From: Bacteroidota bacterium
GTDB taxonomy: Bacteria > Bacteroidota > Bacteroidia > Flavobacteriales > Flavobacteriaceae
Direction of reading: 5' to 3'
Length of the DNA stretch: 5,875 nucleotides
Assembly (NCBI GenBank): GCA_022560715.1
Contig: JADFSQ010000139.1
Location: forward strand, 1-5,875
Below are positions 1 through 5,570 of the stretch, piece by piece. The notes beneath the pieces were generated by a model, which was not told where the DNA came from, searched no databases, and worked only from the letters and a program-made list of their open reading frames with translations. The stretch's first letter is position 1; each line of letters opens with the position of its first letter. The position numbers were made by a program, and so were the translations under genes.

Positions 1-111
1 AAATGTAGACCTGATATGATGGGAAATAATAATCCTGCAAAACGACCGGGGGTTAGACAGAAAATAAGTGAAGCATTGCGAGGTAATACTAATGGTAGGG
101 CTAATAAATGA
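1..111 (+). CDS. C-terminal tail of a NUMOD3/HNH-type endonuclease (5' end outside window)
   Basis: Frame 1 is open from the window edge to a TGA at 109-111, giving 36 residues. The stretch NNNPAKRPGVRQKISEALRG resembles the NUMOD3 DNA-binding motif (N-P-x-K-R-P-x-V-R-x-K-I-S-x-A-L-x-G) found, often repeated, near the C-terminus of HNH and GIY-YIG homing endonucleases. The catalytic domain would lie to the left, outside the window, so the nuclease type cannot be settled. Such proteins are encoded by mobile genes, free-standing or in introns. Here the gene converges with, and slightly overlaps, a broken acyltransferase-like reading frame on the other strand, which suggests insertion next to or into that gene. 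The assignment rests on recognising the motif by eye. Confidence 0.55.
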   Translation, partial: KCRPDMMGNNNPAKRPGVRQKISEALRGNTNGRANK

Positions 112-253
112 GCTTTAGAAAAGATTCGTTGTTTGAAAATGCACAATTTGCCCCAACCTTTATTGAAGAATCGGGTGTCCTGGCCTGTAACATGATACTG
201 CCATTACCGTATTTAGGTGCCCAAGCATAGCCCAATGACGTGTTTTTCTTCAC
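101..253 (-). pseudogene. Fragment resembling a hexapeptide-repeat acyltransferase
   Basis: The minus strand is open from a possible GTG at 251-253 to TAG at 101-103 (50 codons). Residues in the middle, YAWAPKYGNGSIMLQAR and then SIKVGANCAFSNN, have the look of left-handed beta-helix acetyltransferases, where an I-x-I-G-x-N-x-x-F-x-N-N segment begins the hexapeptide coils. A complete enzyme would be about 180-220 residues; only about 35 here look family-like. After SNNESF the frame changes character (LKLIY, stop), coinciding with the end of the plus-strand endonuclease gene. On the other side it runs into the GC-rich block, with a TGA a few codons upstream. It is therefore most likely a remnant truncated at both ends. 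Family recognition is from memory; the plus-strand reading of the same bases is less convincing. Confidence 0.45.
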
Positions 254-332
254 GTGGACTCTTCCCCTCCGTCACAGCGCAACGGGACGACAAGACGAAC
301 GTTTTCAGCGAGCGAGAGATTTCCAGAGATCC
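231..332. other. GC-rich non-coding block at the left junction
   Basis: By hand count 53 of the 100 bases 231-330 are G or C, against roughly 30% in the genes to the right. No convincing protein is encoded on either strand, although short open stretches exist. It contains a small hairpin, ACGTG/CACGT around a pyrimidine-rich loop (238-254), and the related phrases TTTCCAGAGA (310-319) and TTTCCAGTCT (345-354). The abrupt composition change and the broken gene on its left suggest a foreign or repeat-derived segment. I do not recognise a named insertion sequence in it. Confidence 0.4.
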
Positions 333-797
333 TTAGGGGCAAAGTTTCCAGTCTGTAGCAAAAGGATTTGTATCACTTAATTGATTTAGATATAGTTGAA
401 ATTTCCCTTTATATCTTGGAAGAATATATTCTTCGCCTTCAAACCTACCAGTATTTATTTTTATTTCCCAAATCTCATTAAAAGTGGATTCTGAAATTGA
501 GTTATATATTTTTTTTTGTTTTTCATAATCTATATTTTTTAGAATTGTTTCTAAACCAAGAGTGTAAAGAGTTTTATATAAATTTTCAATACCTTTTTTA
601 AAGTCTTCATTTTTCAAAACTTCTTCAATGAAAAAACTATTAATCTTATTTAAATCCTTGATTTGTTGTCTGTTGAAATGCTCCTCTAATTCAACGGTAG
701 ATTTAAAACTTCTACAAGAATAAAAACTAAAAACTAAAATCATTATTAGAAATACAGTTTGAAATGAGAAATAAGTCTTTTCTCTTTTGTCTTTCAT
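333..797 (-). CDS. Small lipoprotein of unknown function
   Basis: The product is 154 residues. The N-terminus is basic (MKDKREK), followed by a hydrophobic segment at about residues 12-26 and Cys28 in the context FSFYSC, which fits a Bacteroidota lipoprotein signal peptide. The rest is a charged, probably helical domain (LNKINSFFIEEVLKN around 49-63) with no catalytic motif that I can name. Similar small lipoproteins of unknown role occur in flavobacteria. The start lies 11 nt after the permease stop on the same strand, so it is probably transcribed as the third gene of the uptake operon, in the place where an ATPase gene might be expected. The C-terminus (DWKLCP) ends exactly at the GC-rich block, so the protein may be shortened. 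A 12-nt repeat straddles the start codon. Coding status is fairly secure; function is not. Confidence 0.7.
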   Translation of the reverse strand: MKDKREKTYFSFQTVFLIMILVFSFYSCRSFKSTVELEEHFNRQQIKDLNKINSFFIEEVLKNEDFKKGIENLYKTLYTLGLETILKNIDYEKQKKIYNSISESTFNEIWEIKINTGRFEGEEYILPRYKGKFQLYLNQLSDTNPFATDWKLCP

Positions 798-808
798 CTT
801 TTGTCTTT
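783..808. repeat. Tandem 12-nt repeat straddling a start codon
   Basis: TCTTTTGTCTTT occurs at 783-794 and again at 797-808, a 14-nt period. On the minus strand this reads as AAAGACAAAAGA on both sides of the ATG of the small lipoprotein gene, so the same purine-rich segment forms both the leader and the first codons. It looks like a small slippage duplication. Confidence 0.6.
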
Positions 809-1840
809 TTAAAAAATCATTTTCCGTTTTCTAACCAACAACCAAATCACTATTGGAGCGCCAATTAAAGACGTAATTGCATTAATTGGCAAGGTGTAAT
901 CGCTTGTCGGCAACTGTGCAATACTATCGCAAATAAGCATCACTATGGCACCAAAAATAAAAATTGCTGGTAATAAAATTTTATGATTAGAGGTATTAAA
1001 AACCTGCCGTGTTATATGAGGAATTGCCAAACCAATAAAGGCAATGGGTCCAGCAAATGCTGTAATAGTTCCTGCTAACAAACTTGTAGCAATAATAATG
1101 ATGAATCGACTTTGCTTAATATTTACACCAAGACTTTTAGCATAATTCTCACCAAGAAGTAAGGTGTTTAACGATTTTAAAGAAGCAATGCTAATTAGTA
1201 TTCCAAAGCAATAAACTAATAGAAAGATTAAGAGTTCGTTCCACGATAAATTACCGAGACTTCCAAATCCCCAAAAAATATATTGTTGTAATTGTTCGGC
1301 AGAGCTGAAGTAGGAGAGGACACTCACAACTGCAGCAGTAATACTTCCAAACATTAAACCAATAATAAGTATTGCCATTGTATCTCTAACTTTTGCCGAT
1401 ACCATTATTACAGCAAGAAGCACTAAAAAGCTGCCTAAACTTGCAGCAATTACGATACTCCATTTTGAAATAAGAAGTCCAGCAAGTGCACCTCCAAATA
1501 TAGAAGCTCCCATAATAACTAATGCAACTCCTAAACTGGCTCCTGAAGTAATACCAAGAACAAATGGTCCAGCGAGTGGGTTTCTAAAAAGAGTTTGCAT
1601 TAACAATCCTGAAATGCCTAAACCCGAACCCACCAAAATAGCTGTAAACGCTTTTGGTAATCTGTAATTTAGAATGATATGTTGCCAAGTTTCGTTATCG
1701 ATGTTGTTTCCAAGTAAGCTATTAAACACATCTTTTATTGGAATAGAAACCGAACCCAAACTAATATTTGCAAAAAAGCAGAATATTAGTATAATTGTTA
1801 AGATTAGAAAAGAAAGTTTGTATGTGCTTTTAAGATGCAA
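809..1840 (-). CDS. FecCD/BtuC-family ABC importer permease, probably for cobalamin
   Basis: The 343-residue product matches the usual length of the inner-membrane permease of type II (BtuC/FecCD/FhuB) ABC importers, which have about ten membrane helices and work as a dimer with an ATPase and a periplasmic binding protein. Visible family signatures are RLPKAFTAILVG (60-71), SGLLMQTLFRNPLAGP (77-92) and LGITSGASLG (95-104). The cytoplasmic coupling segment LGENYAKSLGVNI is at 229-241, and GPIAFIGLAIPHITRQ is at 264-279. The start is TTG directly abutting the TAA of the upstream binding-protein gene. No in-frame ATG occurs before residue 81, well inside the conserved region, so TTG (or another non-ATG codon) must be used, probably by translational coupling. 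The substrate is inferred from the divergent cobalamin-riboswitch receptor; by sequence alone a siderophore or haem permease would look similar. Confidence 0.9.
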   Translation of the reverse strand: MHLKSTYKLSFLILTIILIFCFFANISLGSVSIPIKDVFNSLLGNNIDNETWQHIILNYRLPKAFTAILVGSGLGISGLLMQTLFRNPLAGPFVLGITSGASLGVALVIMGASIFGGALAGLLISKWSIVIAASLGSFLVLLAVIMVSAKVRDTMAILIIGLMFGSITAAVVSVLSYFSSAEQLQQYIFWGFGSLGNLSWNELLIFLLVYCFGILISIASLKSLNTLLLGENYAKSLGVNIKQSRFIIIIATSLLAGTITAFAGPIAFIGLAIPHITRQVFNTSNHKILLPAIFIFGAIVMLICDSIAQLPTSDYTLPINAITSLIGAPIVIWLLVRKRKMIF

Positions 1841-2938
1841 TTACTTTAAAGGTTTAAAAAAGAAAGGTACATAATCTGGCAATAATTCTGGATGACAAAT
1901 CTTTATAATATCTTTGAGTACTAAATCTGGTCTCGACATACCCAATTCGTAATATAAAACTCCTCCTGTTTTTCCTGTTGTGTTGGAAAATGTATTGATA
2001 TTTTTAGTTTTATAAGCTTTAAATTGGGTGTAATGTTCATTGGCTTTTTCAAGCGCTTCCAAACTTTTATAATAGGAAGGGCTCAACCAAATATCTGCGT
2101 CTCTTGCTTTAGCAAAAACGGCTTCAAAACTCAACGATAGGCTGCCTTTTCCAGACGTTTCGCTCCATAAATAATTGACGTTTGCATCTTTTAAAAATTG
2201 TGCTTCTGTACTTGTGCCACTTGGCAAATACCAAATATCTTTGTGCATCGCTCCGCTTAAAACGGTAGGTTTTGTTTTAGTTGCCGAAGCTAACTTTTTA
2301 GCCTCTATATAATTTCTCTCTATGGTACTAAAAATAGAGTCGGCTATTTTTTCTTTGTTGAATAACACACCAAAAAACTTAATCCATTCGGCTTTTGCAA
2401 GTGGAGAATCTTCTAACCAATCGCCATTATAAATTACGGGAATATTTGCTTTTTTAATAACTTCTAAAGATTTATTTGAGCCATCAACACCAAAAGCAAT
2501 TACTATATCAGGGTTTAATTCTAATAAGACTTCAGTATTAATACCTTCGTTTTTACCAAGTTCACGAACTAAACCATTATCAATACGTTGCCTGATTTTT
2601 TTTGATGAAACATAATGTGTTCCAGGAAAACCGACAAGTGTGTGCTCAACTCCTAAAAGTTCCAAAGCTGGAAGGTGTGTGGTTGAGGTAACTACAATTT
2701 TTTTAATTGGCGTTTTAATATTAGAATCGGATAAAATGTATTTATAAGATTTTTCAGCATTTGGCCATGGATTTTTAATTTCTAATATTTTGTAAATGTC
2801 AAATTCAGTAATTGAAAAGCCTTTGGCATATTTTAGAGGCATTAGTTTGCCTTCAATTATTTCTGAAAGAATAGTTTTCTTTTCATTTTTACATGAAATA
2901 AAAGTTACTAATACTATAAAAAGGAAAGTCTTTTTCAA
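1841..2938 (-). CDS. Class III periplasmic substrate-binding lipoprotein (BtuF/FepB type)
   Basis: From the TTG at 2936-2938 the product is 365 residues and starts (M)KKTFLFIVLVTFISCKNEKK, a lipoprotein signal with Cys16 as the lipidation site. The mature part fits the PF01497 two-lobe binding fold. Features include IKKIVVTSTTHLPALELLG and LVGFPGTHYV in the N-lobe, LLELNPDIVIAFG at its end, a helical linker, then a C-lobe with AMHKDIWYLPSGTSTEAQFL and ARDADIWLSP. A longer reading from ATG 3035-3037 is open, but its extra 33 residues precede the signal peptide and include a translated palindrome, so I reject that start. The gene heads the leftward operon and abuts the permease without a gap. 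It presumably receives cobalamin in the periplasm and delivers it to the permease; substrate is inferred from context. Confidence 0.87.
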   Translation of the reverse strand: MKKTFLFIVLVTFISCKNEKKTILSEIIEGKLMPLKYAKGFSITEFDIYKILEIKNPWPNAEKSYKYILSDSNIKTPIKKIVVTSTTHLPALELLGVEHTLVGFPGTHYVSSKKIRQRIDNGLVRELGKNEGINTEVLLELNPDIVIAFGVDGSNKSLEVIKKANIPVIYNGDWLEDSPLAKAEWIKFFGVLFNKEKIADSIFSTIERNYIEAKKLASATKTKPTVLSGAMHKDIWYLPSGTSTEAQFLKDANVNYLWSETSGKGSLSLSFEAVFAKARDADIWLSPSYYKSLEALEKANEHYTQFKAYKTKNINTFSNTTGKTGGVLYYELGMSRPDLVLKDIIKICHPELLPDYVPFFFKPLK

Positions 2939-2958
2939 ATGAGTTCGGTTTTCAAATT

Positions 2959-2966
2959 CAAAAATA
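2959..2966 (-). promoter_or_regulatory. Possible -7 element for the leftward uptake operon
   Basis: On the minus strand, TATTTTTG matches the Bacteroidota -7 consensus TAnnTTTG. It would place a transcription start around 2952, about 14 nt before the proposed TTG start at 2938. No TTG-type -33 element is seen 17-23 nt upstream, where the palindrome lies, so the call is weak. Confidence 0.28.
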
Positions 2967-2984
2967 AGATTATTTAGTTGATTT

Positions 2985-3017
2985 AGACCTGTCAGGTTTT
3001 CAAAACCTGACAGGTCT
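2985..3017. repeat. 33-nt perfect palindrome, 16-nt arms
   Basis: AGACCTGTCAGGTTTT (2985-3000), one C (3001), then the exact reverse complement AAAACCTGACAGGTCT (3002-3017). From memory, near-identical palindromes are dispersed between genes in many flavobacterial genomes. It lies between the two divergent transcription units, just upstream of the binding-protein gene. In the leftward transcript, if transcription starts upstream of it, it would form a hairpin. Being fully symmetric, it could also act as a terminator-like barrier or a protein-binding site; which is unknown. Confidence 0.9.
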
Positions 3018-3056
3018 TGTTTAAGCGAAAAATTCACAATATATTTACAGCGAATT

Positions 3057-3087
3057 TTGGTTTGACAATGTCGTTAAAATAATTTTG
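3057..3087 (+). promoter_or_regulatory. Bacteroidota-type promoter of the riboswitch-receptor transcript
   Basis: TAATTTTG at 3080-3087 is an exact match to the -7 consensus TAnnTTTG. TTG at 3057-3059 is 20 nt upstream, within the 17-23 nt range reported for flavobacterial promoters; another TTG at 3062-3064 is 15 nt away. The predicted start of transcription, about 3092-3095, falls just before the first helix of the riboswitch at 3101, which supports the call. Confidence 0.6.
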
Positions 3088-3100
3088 AGATAATTATGAG

Positions 3101-3396
3101 ATCCCGAAACAAGTTTAGGACGACAGCGTCGATTAAATGGGAATCAGGTGCAACGATTTGCGATTGCAGATTTTAGATTTACGATTTTTAATAATTCGTA
3201 ATTCGTCAATCATAATTCGTTAATTCCTGAACTGTTCCCGCAACTGTAATCTTAGTTCTGTATAAACAGAATGCTTACTATTTTACTTCATGTCACTGTC
3301 GCGCCAAAGCGTGATGGGAAGACCAATAGTAAGACGAAAGTCAGGAGACCTGCCATTTTCAAAACAAGAATGTTAAACTTTCGGGATAAAAGTTAA
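3101..3396 (+). promoter_or_regulatory. Cobalamin riboswitch with an expanded P5 loop
   Basis: Conserved blocks appear in the right order: a P3-like hairpin GACG/CGTC (3119-3130), AAATGGGAATCAGGTGCAA (3135-3153), CCTGAACTGTTCCCGCAACTG (3226-3246) and TGTCACTG (3291-3298). GTGATGGGAAGAC (3311-3323) and the B12 box CAGGAGACCTGCC (3342-3354) follow. Supporting helices are TTCTG/CAGAA (3256-3271) and a perfect 9-bp CTTACTATT/AATAGTAAG (3274-3282 with 3325-3333). Binding of a cobalamin should lower expression of the receptor gene, whose start is 3440. Downstream, 3373-3387 can pair with 3101-3118 to close the whole element, or form a local hairpin AACTTT/AAAGTT (3376-3394); these compete and could form the switch. 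P5 (TCAGG/CCTGA) carries a 77-nt loop instead of a short one. Identification is confident; the exact ends are approximate. Confidence 0.93.
3154..3222. repeat. Palindromic insert inside riboswitch loop L5
   Basis: About 69 nt separate the two halves of the conserved P5 loop. The segment folds on itself: 3152-3166 pairs with 3207-3221 (15 positions, two mismatches, one G-T wobble), and TTACGA (3179-3184) pairs with TCGTAA (3196-3201). Its content, runs of AGATTTTAGATTTACGATTT and AATTCGTAATTCGT, resembles low-complexity interspersed repeats I recall from flavobacterial intergenic regions. Insert ends are ambiguous by a base or two because of flanking A residues. Confidence 0.7.
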
Positions 3397-3439
3397 GGTA
3401 TGTTATATCATATCATTTCCGAGTAAATTATTAATTACG

Positions 3440-5404
3440 ATGAACAAACAAAAATTTATTTTTGGTATGCTGTGCTTTGGTATATCATTATTTGGTTTTG
3501 CACAAGAACAGCTCCCGATAGTTATAGAGACCGACTCTTTACAATCCCGATTGCAATCGGGAGTACAGCTTGACGAAGTTGTTATTACAGATTCTAAATT
3601 CAGACTAAAACGAGAAAACTCGGGAAAAGTGATTACTAAAATCACTCAAAAAGAGTTGCAACATTTACAAGGAAAAACAATAGCCCAGATTATTAATGCA
3701 ACTGCAGGAATAGAAATTAATGGCACTAAAAGCAATGCTGCTCAAAATTTAAGTTATTTTATTCGTGGTGGTCGTAACAGACAGGTTTTAATTTTAATTG
3801 ATGGAATTGCGGTAACTGATGCTTCGCAAATTGCAAACGATTACGATTTACGTTTACTTAATGCTAACCAGGTAGAAAGTATAGAAATTCTTAAAGGTGC
3901 ATCGAGCACTCTTTATGGTTCAGGAGCTGCAACTGCTGTGATAAATATTAAGCTGAAAGAGGCTTCTAAAAAATCAATTTCTGCTAATTTTAGAAGCGTT
4001 TTAGGAAGTAATCAATCTCAAAATGATAATAATTATTCAATACAAAGCTTTATGAATAGCGTTTCTGTAAACGGAACATTAAATAGATTTAACTATTTGG
4101 CAAGTTTTGGACATCAATTTACCGATGGGTTGTCTGCTATTTCTAACGGAACAGAAGCAGATGTTTTTAGTTCTATAAACGGAAATTTAAAATTAGGTTA
4201 TCAATTTTCGGAAGCATTTAAAACAACTGTTTACACAAGTTTTGATAAAATTAAAGCCGATTTTGATGATGGGTTTACTTTTGTTGATGCTGACAATGTT
4301 TTAGAAACCAATCAGTATCGTTTAGGGATTTCTTCAGAATATAAATATAATAAAGGAAGCATTACTTTAAATGCAGCATATAATAATGTAGGGCGTGAGA
4401 TAGCGTCTGGTTTTCCTTCACAATTTAATTCCGAAAGTTTTGTAGCTGATGTATTTAACAGATATAATTTTAATGATAGATTTTATACAGTTTTAGGAGT
4501 TAATGTTCAAGACAATAAGATGGAGAGTTTTTCAATTCCGTTTGGAGAAACTGATTTTGAACAAAGTATAAGCCCGGAGAATGCAACGTTTACTATTATT
4601 GACCCTTATGCTAATGTGGTTTACATTTCAGATTTTGGTTTAAATATTAATACAGGAATTCGGTTAAACAATCATAGCGAATATGTTTCACATTTGGTAT
4701 ATAGTATAAACCCTTCATTTAAAAAAGATGTCAGTTTTGGTTATATCAAAGCCTTGGCGAGTTACAGTACAGCATATATTACGCCTTCGTTGTTTCAATT
4801 GTTTGAGCCTTCTTTTGGAAACACCGATTTACAGCCTGAAAAAAATGCAACCTTTGAAATAGGAGCAGAGTTAAATATTAAAAACAAAGCAATGTTCAAT
4901 GTGGTTTATTTTAATAGAACCGAAACTAATTTTATAGATTTTGTGGACTTAGGAAACTTTGTGTTTCAGTACAATAATATTGATGAATCTTTTACTGCAA
5001 GCGGAATAGAGTTTACAGGAAATTATAAGTTGAATAGAGATTTGAAAATATCTGCCAATGCAACATATACAAAAGTTGAAGACGATTTGAAGCTACGCAT
5101 TCCAGAGCTGAAGGTAAATGCAAAATTAGATTATCAGTTTAGTCCAAGAACGTTTATGAGTTTGTTTTACCAATATAATGACGATAGAGAAGATGCGTTT
5201 TTTAACAGTACAACGTTCGAAAGTGAAACTGTAAACTTAAAAAGCTATAGTTTGTTAGACTTTTATGTGAGTCATAAGATTATAAATGATAAGCTGAAGC
5301 TTTTTGTAAATCTCACAAATATTTTTAATGCCGATTACCTGGAATTGTTTGGTTATACCACAAAAGGTAGAAATATAAGTATTGGCTTTAATTTGAGTTT
5401 TTAA
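3440..5404 (+). CDS. btuB: TonB-dependent outer-membrane receptor, probable cobalamin transporter
   Basis: The product is 654 residues. A signal peptide (about 1-22, ending GFAQ) is followed by a short linker and a likely TonB box LDEVVITDSKF (44-54). The plug domain spans about 55-170, with IAQIINATAGIEI (81-93), YFIRGGRNRQVLILIDGIAVTD (starting 106) and VESIEILKGASSTLYGSGAATAVINI (ending at 170). The rest is beta-barrel, and the chain ends in ISIGFNLSF with the terminal Phe expected for outer-membrane insertion. Length fits vitamin/siderophore receptors and is shorter than SusC proteins. The cobalamin riboswitch in its leader makes the substrate assignment good. The ATG at 3440 directly precedes the signal peptide; no clear Shine-Dalgarno is seen. 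A terminator follows immediately, so it is probably monocistronic. Codons 36-41 are formed by a perfect palindrome. Confidence 0.92.
   Translation: MNKQKFIFGMLCFGISLFGFAQEQLPIVIETDSLQSRLQSGVQLDEVVITDSKFRLKRENSGKVITKITQKELQHLQGKTIAQIINATAGIEINGTKSNAAQNLSYFIRGGRNRQVLILIDGIAVTDASQIANDYDLRLLNANQVESIEILKGASSTLYGSGAATAVINIKLKEASKKSISANFRSVLGSNQSQNDNNYSIQSFMNSVSVNGTLNRFNYLASFGHQFTDGLSAISNGTEADVFSSINGNLKLGYQFSEAFKTTVYTSFDKIKADFDDGFTFVDADNVLETNQYRLGISSEYKYNKGSITLNAAYNNVGREIASGFPSQFNSESFVADVFNRYNFNDRFYTVLGVNVQDNKMESFSIPFGETDFEQSISPENATFTIIDPYANVVYISDFGLNINTGIRLNNHSEYVSHLVYSINPSFKKDVSFGYIKALASYSTAYITPSLFQLFEPSFGNTDLQPEKNATFEIGAELNIKNKAMFNVVYFNRTETNFIDFVDLGNFVFQYNNIDESFTASGIEFTGNYKLNRDLKISANATYTKVEDDLKLRIPELKVNAKLDYQFSPRTFMSLFYQYNDDREDAFFNSTTFESETVNLKSYSLLDFYVSHKIINDKLKLFVNLTNIFNADYLELFGYTTKGRNISIGFNLSF
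3545..3562. repeat. 18-nt perfect palindrome within the receptor gene
   Basis: TCCCGATTGCAATCGGGA equals its own reverse complement. It encodes S-R-L-Q-S-G in the linker between signal peptide and TonB box, exactly six codons, in phase. The half-motif CTCCCGAT also occurs at 3512-3519 and can pair with ATCGGGAG at 3556-3563. Confidence 0.85.
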
Positions 5405-5407
5405 ACT

Positions 5408-5434
5408 AAAAAAGCCACTCATTGAGGCTTTTTT
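5408..5434 (+). terminator. Intrinsic terminator after the receptor gene
   Basis: AAAAAAGCC (5408-5416) pairs perfectly with GGCTTTTTT (5426-5434) around a 9-nt loop, giving a 9-bp stem ending in a T run, three nt after the stop codon. The A-rich 5' arm would let it act in both directions. Confidence 0.85.
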
Positions 5435-5570
5435 ATTCGTTTTATTGTCTCGTCCTAAATAAGTTGACAGTTTTTTTAAATAATTAAATTAACAAGAATT
5501 AATAAAAGTTTGAATTTTAAAAAAATAAACTACGAAATAGAATCAATTAAACTATTAAAATCATTAGGAA
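5435..5570. other. AT-rich spacer without a recognised gene
   Basis: No open frame of note. TTGACA at 5464-5469 could serve as a -35-like element for the next gene, but no TAnnTTTG match lies at suitable spacing; the nearest, TAAAAGTTTG (5502-5511), has four instead of two bases between TA and TTTG. The phrase GTCCTAAATAAGTTGACA (5452-5469) vaguely recalls insertion-sequence ends, without a matching partner here. Confidence 0.4.

Noticed and set aside
108..230. Plus-strand 40-codon frame whose ATG overlaps the endonuclease stop (ATGA)
   Set aside because: The overlap looks like an operon, but the residues fit no family I know, while the minus strand of the same bases reads like a hexapeptide acyltransferase. 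It is probably a shadow.
1..330. Group I or group II intron around the endonuclease tail
   Set aside because: I looked for intron core elements to the right of the endonuclease frame and found none; the flanking readable DNA is on the opposite strand and does not splice to a continuing gene in the window.
1674..1874. Plus-strand frame of 66 codons
   Set aside because: It lies antisense across the permease/binding-protein junction, both well supported, and has no protein-like features.
3035..3037. ATG as the start of the binding protein
   Set aside because: It would put 33 residues, including a translated palindrome, before the lipoprotein signal peptide. The TTG at 2936-2938 gives a normal signal.
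3154..3222. CRISPR-like or tandem repeat array
   Set aside because: The short AATTCGT and GATTT repeats are irregular, without spacers of constant length, and are better explained as one imperfect hairpin.
3403..3645. Minus-strand frame of 80 codons
   Set aside because: It is antisense to the receptor signal peptide, TonB box and plug start; its serine/cysteine-rich sequence looks like a shadow.
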